DNA from: Bacteroides sp. CAG:1060_57_27
Lineage (GTDB): Bacteria > Bacteroidota > Bacteroidia > Bacteroidales > UBA932
Reading direction: 5' to 3'
Assembly: GCA_001915575.1 (NCBI GenBank)
Contig: MNQT01000002.1
Location: 1 to 15,043, forward strand
DNA length: 15,043 nucleotides
Shown here: one piece after another, positions 1 to 5,521 of the stretch
How the letters are laid out: the number at the start of each line of letters is the position of its first letter
Numbering within the stretch: the stretch's first letter is position 1
The notes under the pieces: model-generated
The model's input: only the letters and a program-made list of their open reading frames with translations
Database searches by the model: none
Told to the model about the DNA's origin: nothing
Translations under genes and position numbers: made by a program

Positions 1-7
1 ATCACTC

Positions 8-33
8 ATTAGATGAAACGCGTTTCATCTAAT
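8..33. promoter_or_regulatory. Perfect 26-bp palindrome, candidate operator
   Basis: The half-site ATTAGATGAAACG is followed at once by its exact reverse complement, with no spacer. Its core, TGAAACGCGTTTCA, resembles operators bound by LacI-family dimers (AT-rich arms around a CG-containing centre), although the classic family centre is a single CG rather than CGCG. It could also fold as an 11-bp stem with a CGCG loop, but no convincing T-tract follows on either strand, so a terminator is less likely. The gene it would control lies to the left of the window and cannot be seen. Confidence 0.5.
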
Positions 34-106
34 TTCTATATATTGCAGAATTTTAACAAGTTATAAAGGTTTTACCAACCATTTTTGGCAATTATACCGC
101 ATAACG

Positions 107-135
107 AAAAGAGCAGCCCTTGCGGAGCTGCTCTT
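107..135 (-). terminator. Intrinsic terminator of the tRNA-Glu gene
   Basis: On the minus strand AAGAGCAGC and GCTGCTCTT form a 9-bp stem around a 9-nt loop, and the 3' arm runs into a short T-tract (TTTT) at 110-107. It begins a few bases beyond the 3' end of the tRNA, which is where its terminator is expected. Confidence 0.8.
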
Positions 136-139
136 GAAG

Positions 140-211
140 TAGTGGGTAGGAGAATCGAACTCCTATTGCGAGATTGAGAATCTCGAGTACTAACCGTTAT
201 ACGAACCCACC
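140..211 (-). tRNA. tRNA-Glu, anticodon CUC
   Basis: The minus strand folds into a full cloverleaf. The 7-bp acceptor stem is GGTGGGT with ACCCACT (first pair G-U). The D-stem is GTA/TAC, the anticodon stem CGAGA/TCTCG closes the loop TTCTCAA, and the T-arm AGGAG-TTCGATT-CTCCT is canonical. The anticodon CTC reads GAG (glutamate). The discriminator base is A and CCA is not encoded, so CCA must be added after transcription. The gene has its own promoter (227-257) and terminator (107-135), so it is probably a monocistronic unit. Confidence 0.93.
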
Positions 212-226
212 ATTGTGTCGGGAGTG

Positions 227-257
227 CAAAGGTAGCAATAATTTCGGAATTGCCAAA
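227..257 (-). promoter_or_regulatory. Promoter of tRNA-Glu
   Basis: On the minus strand a -33 box TTTG (254-257) lies 19 nt upstream of a -7 box TACCTTTG (227-234), matching the Bacteroidota sigma-ABfr consensus TTTG-(19-21)-TAnnTTTG. The expected start falls about 8-10 nt before the mature tRNA 5' end. The promoter lies just past the stop codon of the DUF1343 gene. Confidence 0.8.
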
Positions 258-276
258 TCTTTTGCCGAAATTTTTG

Positions 277-1341
277 TCATTTGATCCTGTACGGCGCGTC
301 TTCGTACAGGCAGTACCGCCTCGCCTTGCGTATCCACTTCTGTTCTTCGCCCTTGATGTGCTCCTCTACGACATCGAAGCTCAGCCTGCCCCTCAGGTAT
401 TCCTCGAGCACGGGATCCGCCACCTTGGCGAACAGGGAGGAATACGTCTCGAACTCTGGATAGCAGTCCGCGAAATAGCGTATCAGGCGCAGGGTATGCC
501 TCAGCGACCGGTACTGTCCGCCCGGACGCAGCATTATCTGGTAGCCGTAGCATCTCTGTCCCGCGTATTTCCCGGCAGAAGGGGTGAACGAGCACGGCCG
601 CATCATCACGCTGTCGGGGCAGGGGACCGTGGCGAGGCCGTCCGTGCTGATGAACGGCGCACCGAAGTATTCGTAGGGCCTTGGAGTGCCTATGCCGGGG
701 TTGACATTGGTGTTGTTCCACAGTCCGCCGCCGGGATACATCTCGCAGGTGAACATGCCCGGGATGTCGGAGGCCGGGGCTATGACCCAGGGCATCAGTT
801 CCTTGCCCACGGACGAGGCCAGCGCGGATATAACATGCAGGGGGAAACGGGCCCCTATCTCGCTGCAGTAGAGGTTGCACAGCTCTCCGAGCGTGAGACC
901 GTGCCTGTGGGGCACGCGCGGTGTCCAGATGTCGGGCTCTACGGCCGGAGCGGTGCCCTCCACGACCCTTCCCGCCGGGTTGATATGGTCTACGACATAT
1001 ACCGCCGGAGGGTTCTCTATCCTCGCGCAGGTGCTCAGCAGGCGCATCACGTCGCGGGTGTAGTTGAAGTAGCGCGACCCGGTGTCCTGGATCTCGACTA
1101 CTACCGCGTCGAGCCCTTCAAGTTCCGAGGCGTCGAAGTCGATGTGGTTGGTGAGGGGGGAGATCTCAGTCTCGCGCGGCAGGAAGACCTTCACGAGGTT
1201 GCCTCTCTGCCTGAAGATGTCATACAGGTAGCGCTTTCCCTGCGGATCCCAGCAGTTCTGGGTGCAGAAGCACGCCACTCGGCCGTCGCGCAGGGCCTTG
1301 TCGAGCTGCTCCTCTATCGGGCTTGTCCTGAATGAAAACAC
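277..1341 (-). CDS. DUF1343 family protein (NamZ-like, divergent)
   Basis: This 354-residue protein matches the DUF1343 family, whose characterised members (NamZ) are exo-beta-N-acetylmuramidases acting on muropeptides. Family-like blocks are VVEIQDTGSRYFNY (81-94), PHRHGLTLGELC (144-155) and the GTPRPYEYFGAP block near 218-229. It is shorter than typical members (about 400 residues or more) and has no signal peptide, so it would stay in the cytoplasm. The segment FLPRETEI (53-60) stands where relatives usually carry a GPEHG-type motif, so the activity may differ or be lost. The start used is GTG at 1341, which overlaps the 3' end of glmM by 28 bp and implies translational coupling. Placing it next to glmM fits amino-sugar or peptidoglycan metabolism. 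The family assignment is firm; the enzymatic role is inferred. Confidence 0.82.
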   Translation of the reverse strand: MFSFRTSPIEEQLDKALRDGRVACFCTQNCWDPQGKRYLYDIFRQRGNLVKVFLPRETEISPLTNHIDFDASELEGLDAVVVEIQDTGSRYFNYTRDVMRLLSTCARIENPPAVYVVDHINPAGRVVEGTAPAVEPDIWTPRVPHRHGLTLGELCNLYCSEIGARFPLHVISALASSVGKELMPWVIAPASDIPGMFTCEMYPGGGLWNNTNVNPGIGTPRPYEYFGAPFISTDGLATVPCPDSVMMRPCSFTPSAGKYAGQRCYGYQIMLRPGGQYRSLRHTLRLIRYFADCYPEFETYSSLFAKVADPVLEEYLRGRLSFDVVEEHIKGEEQKWIRKARRYCLYEDAPYRIK

Positions 1342-2747
1342 GATTCTGCGATTGAAATTACCTCTGATGCGAGTCTCTCCGCCTCCTCCCTCGAGGGGGC
1401 CTCGGAATATATGCGGATTATCGGTTCGGTGTTGGAGCGTCTGAGGTGCACCCAGCTGCGCGAGGCTTCGAAGTCTATCTTGACCCCGTCCATGGTGTTC
1501 ACCTTCTGTCCGGCGTAGTGTTCCCTGACTTTCGCGAGTATGCCGTCTATCAGCGCGGGGTCGCTCAGCTCTATCCTGTTCTTGGCTATGTAGTACTGCG
1601 GAAGGCCGGCCCTGTACTCGCTGACTTTCATGCCCTTGTGCGCCATGTGGCTGAGGAACAGGGCGACTCCGACCATGGCGTCCCTGCCGTAGTGGCTCGC
1701 CGGATAGATCACCCCTCCGTTGCCCTCGCCTCCGATGAGCGCTCCGACCTCGTGCATCTTCGCGGTGACGTTCACCTCTCCCACCGCTGCGGCGTACCAG
1801 GTGCCGCCGTGGGCTTCGGTCACGTCCCTGAGAGCCCTGCTGGAGCTGAGGTTCGATACCGTGTTGCGGGGCGTGACACCCTGCCTCTCGGCTCTGCCGA
1901 GCAGGTAGTCGGCCACGGCGACGAGGGTGTTCTCCTCGACGAACGGTTCTCCGTTCTCGCAGATGAACGCGAGACGGTCCACGTCGGGGTCTACGCTTAT
2001 TCCGAGATCCGCGCCGTTCTCGACCACCGCCTTGCTCAGGGCCGTGAGGTTCGCGGGAAGCGGCTCCGGGTTATGTGCGAACTCGCCGCTTACCCCGGAG
2101 TTTATGGTGATGCATTCCACTCCGAGCCTTTCCAGCAGCCTCGGCATTATTATGGCCCCGACGGAGTTCACGGGATCCAGCACTACCTTGAAGCCCGCCG
2201 CCCGTACGGCATCGGCGTCGACCGCATCGAGGGCGAGCACCGCATCGATATGTTCGTCGGTGAAGTCGTGGTCCTCCATGTGTCCGAGGCTGTCCACCGG
2301 GGCGAAGTCGAACTCTCCGCTTTCCGCGAGCTCCAGAATCTGCTCTCCCTGCCGTGCGCTGAGGAACTCTCCGTCGCTTCCGAGCAGCTTGAGGGCGTTC
2401 CACTGCCGGGGGTTATGGCTTGCGGTGATGATTATCCCGCCGTCGGCCCCGCTCATCAGCACGGCGAGCTCGGTCGTGGGCGTGGACGCGTGGCCGCAGC
2501 GTATGACATCCACCCCGCATCCTGCGAGCGTGCCGCATACCAGCTGCTCCACCATTTCCCCGCTTATGCGCGCGTCCCTGCCGACGACGACGCGGTAGCG
2601 CCTGCCGTTCGAAGGCACCGGCTTCCGTGAGGGAAGCGTGGCGCAGTAGGCGTATGTGAACTTGACTATATCTACGGGAGTGAGGCCTTCCCCGCAGGGG
2701 CCTCCTATGGTTCCGCGTATTCCGGAAATCGATTTTATCAGTGTCAT
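1314..2747 (-). CDS. glmM: Phosphoglucosamine mutase (GlmM-type phosphohexomutase)
   Basis: This enzyme interconverts glucosamine-6-phosphate and glucosamine-1-phosphate on the route to UDP-GlcNAc for the cell wall. With the ATG at 2747 the protein has 477 residues. Visible elements in order are the N-terminal SISGIRGTIGG, the phosphoserine loop TASHNP (108-113, Ser110), the metal loop DPDVDR (253-258), the sugar loop GEGNGG (340-345) and the phosphate-binding RRSNTEPIIRIYSEA near 436-450. A longer reading from TTG at 2756 is rejected because it starts inside the -7 box. The family includes phosphomannomutases; the sequence looks like the Bacteroidales GlmM type, but specificity is not proven. 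Transcription diverges from rpmE, and the DUF1343 gene overlaps its 3' end. Confidence 0.9.
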   Translation of the reverse strand: MTLIKSISGIRGTIGGPCGEGLTPVDIVKFTYAYCATLPSRKPVPSNGRRYRVVVGRDARISGEMVEQLVCGTLAGCGVDVIRCGHASTPTTELAVLMSGADGGIIITASHNPRQWNALKLLGSDGEFLSARQGEQILELAESGEFDFAPVDSLGHMEDHDFTDEHIDAVLALDAVDADAVRAAGFKVVLDPVNSVGAIIMPRLLERLGVECITINSGVSGEFAHNPEPLPANLTALSKAVVENGADLGISVDPDVDRLAFICENGEPFVEENTLVAVADYLLGRAERQGVTPRNTVSNLSSSRALRDVTEAHGGTWYAAAVGEVNVTAKMHEVGALIGGEGNGGVIYPASHYGRDAMVGVALFLSHMAHKGMKVSEYRAGLPQYYIAKNRIELSDPALIDGILAKVREHYAGQKVNTMDGVKIDFEASRSWVHLRRSNTEPIIRIYSEAPSREEAERLASEVISIAESCFHSGQAR

Positions 2748-2749
2748 AA

Positions 2750-2782
2750 TTTGCAAAGTTAAGAAATAAATTATTATATTTG
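2750..2782 (+). promoter_or_regulatory. Promoter of rpmE
   Basis: A -33 TTTG (2750-2753) and a -7 TATATTTG (2775-2782) are separated by 21 nt. The ATG is 27 nt further on. The -33 box abuts the -7 box of the divergent glmM promoter, so the two promoters share DNA and may compete. Confidence 0.8.
2754..2761 (-). promoter_or_regulatory. -7 element of the glmM promoter
   Basis: The minus strand reads TAACTTTG, an exact match to TAnnTTTG. Only 6 nt separate it from the glmM ATG, so the transcript probably starts at or next to the start codon. No clear TTTG box is visible 19-21 nt upstream. Confidence 0.65.
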
Positions 2783-2809
2783 CGCCCGCTTAACAACACT
2801 AGTGTAATT

Positions 2810-3061
2810 ATGAAAAAAGGAATTCATCCCGAAAACTACCGACTTGTAGCTTTCAAGGATATGTCAAACGACCAGGTATTCATCACCCGTTCATGCGCCA
2901 CCAGCAAGGAGGACATCACTATTGACGGAGTCGTATACCCGCTTGTGAAGCTTGAGATTTCGAACACGTCTCACCCCTTCTACACCGGCAAGATGAAGAT
3001 TGTCGACACGGCCGGCCGAGTTGATATGTTCTATCAGAGATACAAGTCCCGCAAGAAGTAG
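2810..3061 (+). CDS. rpmE2: 50S ribosomal protein L31 type B
   Basis: This 83-residue basic protein belongs to the L31 family and sits on the large ribosomal subunit near the central protuberance. It starts MKKGIHPENYRLVAFKD and contains the family blocks SNTSHPFYTGK and VDMFYQRYKSRKK. It has a single cysteine (SCATS) and lacks the CxxC-type zinc ligands of the zinc-binding form, which makes it type B (YkgM-like). The ATG at 2810 is chosen because it lies downstream of the promoter and begins the conserved N-terminus; an upstream in-frame start at 2780 falls inside the -7 box. A strong terminator follows, so it is a single-gene unit. Confidence 0.95.
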   Translation: MKKGIHPENYRLVAFKDMSNDQVFITRSCATSKEDITIDGVVYPLVKLEISNTSHPFYTGKMKIVDTAGRVDMFYQRYKSRKK

Positions 3062-3087
3062 TAGGCTTCTTCGGAACGGAGACAGCA

Positions 3088-3122
3088 GGGCCGCCCCGGT
3101 ATGGGACGGCCCTTTCTTTTTT
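3088..3122 (+). terminator. Intrinsic terminator after rpmE
   Basis: GGGCCG (3088-3093) pairs with CGGCCC (3107-3112). An inner CCC/GGG extends the stem after one C-A mismatch, leaving a 5-nt loop. A T-rich tract (TTTCTTTTTTT) follows directly. There is no T-tract on the other strand, so it terminates rpmE transcription only and not priA. Confidence 0.9.
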
Positions 3123-3158
3123 CCTGCAAGGGGTCGACTTTTCCTACAAGGGGTCGAC
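3119..3158. repeat. Tandem duplication of a 20-bp unit
   Basis: Two adjacent 20-bp copies (3119-3138 and 3139-3158) of TTTTCCT(G/A)CAAGGGGTCGAC differ at one base. Read on the minus strand, the first copy encodes the last residues of PriA (VDPL) and its TAG stop; in the second copy the TAG has become CAG and lies out of frame. The second copy also merges with the T-tract of the rpmE terminator. Confidence 0.9.
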
Positions 3159-4778
3159 GTCGGCGTAGCAGTCTTCGGGGACTGAGGCGGCGATTTCGAG
3201 CTTGCGCTCCGTCTGGGCCGCGTCTTTGGGCAGGAAGAAACGCTGCTGCACGGAACGGTCTCCGTAGCGGCGGACTTCCACCAGCCTCGTGTAGGGAGGG
3301 TAGGAGAACTCGCGCCTCTCTTCGAGCAGGGCGTCGGCGCTCCTGCCGGGTACGAATCGTGAAATCGTCGAGGTCTGGATTATCACCCTGGGGGCGAGAC
3401 TGCCAAGCATTGCGGCGAGCTGCATGGCTTTCTCGTCGCCGCGGAAGTCGTCGCCCTGGCAGAAGGCCTCTATCTGCAGCACGGCTATCAGCCCGGCGCC
3501 GCGCGGGCCTTCGCGCTTGAGCTCCGGCAGGGAGCATATGATGACTTCCTGACCGGGGAACAGCCCCCGCACCTGTGTCTCCAGTGCGGCCTTGTCTTCC
3601 CAGCCCCTTATCAGAAGAGCCTTGCAGCCGGCGGATCTGATTTCCGCGGCCAGCTTTCTCGAGACTGGCCCCTGCATACCGTTCTTGCGCCTTTCGGCGA
3701 TGATGTCGATGTATGCGGCCGCAGCGGGGGAGTGTCCTGTCCGCTCGACGAGATATTTGCCGCTGCGGCAGTTCAGCTCCGATTCGAGCGAGGGAAACGC
3801 CGAACCGAGCACGGCCGCGGCTCCGTGCAGCGAGGCGAGATATATGCCTGTGTCGCGTGCGTTGTACCTCGGTGCGGGTTCGTCCTGCTTGTAGGAACTG
3901 TCCTGCTCCTCGTCTATTATCACGAGCCCAAGCTTCGAGAAGGGAAGGAATACCGCCGACCTGGTTCCGACGACGACCGCCTTTGCTCCGCTGCGCAGCA
4001 GCTGCGATACACGCTGCCTCTGCGAAGGGCTCCTGTCCGCGTTTACCCTGTACAGACAGTGCCCGAAACTCTCTTCGAGCGAGTCCGCAGTCCGTTCGCA
4101 GAAGGATATCTCGGGAGCCAGGACCAGCACCTGCATGTCCCTGCCCAGGGCTTCTGCTATCAGTTCCCTGTATCTGGCAAGCCTCCCGGAACCTTTGACG
4201 AGCAGCGGCTTTGGGGCTGGGGCTTTTCCGGCGGGGATTTCAGCGGCAGGAATTTCTCGGGTAAGGGTTTCTCCTGCAGAGGCTTTCCCGGAAGGCGAGC
4301 TGGAAGGCCTGCCCTCAATCCCGGAGAGTTCCGCCCTGACCCCCTCCAGCTCTTTCCGCAGCCGCTGCTCCACGCGCTCACAGTGTCTGCCCTGCAGCTG
4401 CGCTTCGAGCCTCGAGACCTTGTCGCGCAGCCTTGCGGCCCTTGCGGCGCATGCGTTCTCTCCCTGTATCCTCAGGCTCGGATAGGCGGCCTTGAACACT
4501 TCGCCGGGGGTGCAGAGGTAGTAGGACGATATGAACTTCCACAGGCGCAGCTCCTGCTCTCCTATTATCGGAAGGTCTTCCCTCGTGCGTATTATGTCCA
4601 CGATCCTCTTCTCGGGAATGTCAGGGGTGCAGCCCGTCTTCCAGACGACCCCGGAATACCGCCTGCCGGAGAATGCCACTTCCACTATACGGCCCCTGTC
4701 CAGGGGGCGGCTGCTCCTGTACAGGGGGATCCAGCCCAACTTGAGCGGAAGCAGTACCTGGACATGGCTGGCGTTCAT
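3144..4778 (-). CDS. Degenerate PriA-like primosomal protein
   Basis: This 544-residue homologue of PriA, the replication-restart protein, is well short of the usual 730-820 residues. The N-terminal DNA-binding part is intact (VQVLLPLKLGWIPLYRSS, 6-23), followed by a winged-helix-like stretch (about 68-105), a coiled, charged segment and a Pro/Ala linker (about 155-190). Helicase lobe 1 keeps GTRSAVF (271-277), IDEEQDSSYKQ (288-298) and LGSAFPS (324-330). Where GVTGSGKTE is expected it reads VKGSGRLAR (194-202), so the Walker A lysine is arginine and the threonine is leucine. The zinc-binding cysteine clusters and the GTQM and QVAGRAGR motifs are missing, although lobe 2 relics remain (DDFRGDEK, VIIQTS, SYPPYTRLVEV). 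ATPase activity is unlikely. The ATG at 4778 begins the homology; it follows msrA after 22 bp. A structural restart factor, as in actinobacterial PriA, is the best guess. Confidence 0.85.
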   Translation of the reverse strand: MNASHVQVLLPLKLGWIPLYRSSRPLDRGRIVEVAFSGRRYSGVVWKTGCTPDIPEKRIVDIIRTREDLPIIGEQELRLWKFISSYYLCTPGEVFKAAYPSLRIQGENACAARAARLRDKVSRLEAQLQGRHCERVEQRLRKELEGVRAELSGIEGRPSSSPSGKASAGETLTREIPAAEIPAGKAPAPKPLLVKGSGRLARYRELIAEALGRDMQVLVLAPEISFCERTADSLEESFGHCLYRVNADRSPSQRQRVSQLLRSGAKAVVVGTRSAVFLPFSKLGLVIIDEEQDSSYKQDEPAPRYNARDTGIYLASLHGAAAVLGSAFPSLESELNCRSGKYLVERTGHSPAAAAYIDIIAERRKNGMQGPVSRKLAAEIRSAGCKALLIRGWEDKAALETQVRGLFPGQEVIICSLPELKREGPRGAGLIAVLQIEAFCQGDDFRGDEKAMQLAAMLGSLAPRVIIQTSTISRFVPGRSADALLEERREFSYPPYTRLVEVRRYGDRSVQQRFFLPKDAAQTERKLEIAASVPEDCYADVDPL

Positions 4779-4800
4779 AGGCGCAAGGTCTGTGACCCTG

Positions 4801-5319
4801 TCAGTCGTTGGAGACTTCGGAGGCCGTGCGTGCAAACTCCATAAGTGACTTCGGGATATGGCAGTATCCGTCGGGATGCTTGTCGAGGTAGTCCTGATGA
4901 TACTCCTCGGCCTTGTAGAAATTCTTCAGCGGCTTTACCTCCACGGCAAGCGGAGCCTTGAGCTCTCCCGAGACCCTGTCGTAGATGTTATGTATCGAAG
5001 GAAGGTCGGCAGGATCGGTGTAGTAGATGCCTGTACGGTATCTGATGCCCGAATCCGCTCCCTGCCTGTTGACGCTGAGCGGGTCGATAGCCTTGAAATA
5101 GAGCTGCAGTATGCGTTCCAGGCCGATCACCTCCGTATCGAATATCACATGGACGGCCTCTGCATAGCCCGTGCAGTCGGTCTTGACCTCCTCGTAGGTC
5201 GGGTGGAATATGTTGCCGTTGGCATATCCGGCCTCGGTGGCGACCACGCCGCGGATCTGCTTGAAATAATGCTCGGCTCCCCAGAAGCAGCCGGCTGCGA
5301 GATAGATGTCCTTTTTCAA
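4801..5319 (-). CDS. msrA: Peptide methionine sulfoxide reductase MsrA
   Basis: MsrA reduces methionine-S-sulfoxide in proteins using thioredoxin. The catalytic GCFWG motif has its cysteine at position 11, followed by the family blocks GYANG (31-35), HPTYEEV (39-45), the Glu-Tyr-His motif AEEYHQDYL (137-145) and a likely resolving cysteine at 153 (GYCHI). No ATG lies between the tRNA-Ala gene and the catalytic motif. The best start is TTG at 5319, giving MKKDIYLAAGCFWG and 172 residues, the usual length for this domain. The open frame continues upstream into the tRNA, where translation is not meaningful. priA follows after 22 bp, so the two are probably cotranscribed. The product is certain; the start is moderately so. 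Confidence 0.9.
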   Translation of the reverse strand: MKKDIYLAAGCFWGAEHYFKQIRGVVATEAGYANGNIFHPTYEEVKTDCTGYAEAVHVIFDTEVIGLERILQLYFKAIDPLSVNRQGADSGIRYRTGIYYTDPADLPSIHNIYDRVSGELKAPLAVEVKPLKNFYKAEEYHQDYLDKHPDGYCHIPKSLMEFARTASEVSND

Positions 5320-5350
5320 TCCGGTAGAAGAATAATTGTTATCAGACGAA

Positions 5351-5375
5351 ACAGGCAGCCGTGCGGCTGCCGTGT
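5351..5375 (-). terminator. Hairpin between tRNA-Ala and msrA, possible terminator
   Basis: GGCAGCC and GGCTGCC form a 7-bp GC-rich stem with a 4-nt loop (5354-5371), extended by ACA/TGT around a bulge. On the minus strand it is followed by a weak T-rich run (TGTTTCG). It could end the tRNA-Ala transcript, separate the tRNA from msrA, or attenuate read-through. Confidence 0.5.
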
Positions 5376-5386
5376 CCCTGTGTCTG

Positions 5387-5459
5387 TGGAGCATAGCGGA
5401 ATCGAACCGCTGACCTTTTGAATGCCATTCAAACGCTCTACCAACTGAGCTAATACCCC
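5387..5459 (-). tRNA. tRNA-Ala, anticodon GGC
   Basis: The minus strand gives a complete 73-nt cloverleaf. The acceptor stem is GGGGTAT with ATGCTCC (two G-U pairs). The D-arm is AGCTCAGTTGGTAGAGCG, the anticodon stem TTTGA/TCAAA closes loop ATGGCAT, and the T-arm is GCGGTTCGATTCCGC. The anticodon GGC reads GCC and GCU (alanine). The discriminator is A and CCA is not encoded. It has its own promoter and lies upstream of msrA on the same strand. Confidence 0.96.
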
Positions 5460-5469
5460 ATTGGGACTG

Positions 5470-5501
5470 CAAATATATGAAAAAGTAGGAATATGACCAA
5501 A
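5470..5501 (-). promoter_or_regulatory. Promoter of tRNA-Ala
   Basis: On the minus strand TTTG (5498-5501) and TATATTTG (5470-5477) are separated by 20 nt, a full match to the Bacteroidota consensus. The -7 box is 10 nt before the mature tRNA 5' end. The promoter lies back to back with the start of the gph-like gene. Confidence 0.85.
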
Positions 5502-5521
5502 TTATTCTCTATCTTCGCGTC

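Noticed and set aside
1..139. CRISPR array, toxin-antitoxin or defence system
   Set aside because: No regularly spaced repeats, cas-like genes or paired small genes were seen here or elsewhere in the window.
250..1335. Long open frame on the plus strand antisense to the DUF1343 gene
   Set aside because: It has no recognisable domain and mirrors the codon bias of the real gene; other long antisense frames over glmM, priA, purF and purA were rejected for the same reason.
2748..2756. TTG start for GlmM at 2756
   Set aside because: It lies inside the -7 promoter box; the ATG at 2747 begins the conserved N-terminus.
5388..5472. N-terminal extension of MsrA reading through the tRNA (peptide ISSVGRAFEWHSKGQRFDS)
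   Set aside because: This is the translation of the tRNA-Ala gene, a common artefact; real homology begins at the TTG at 5319.
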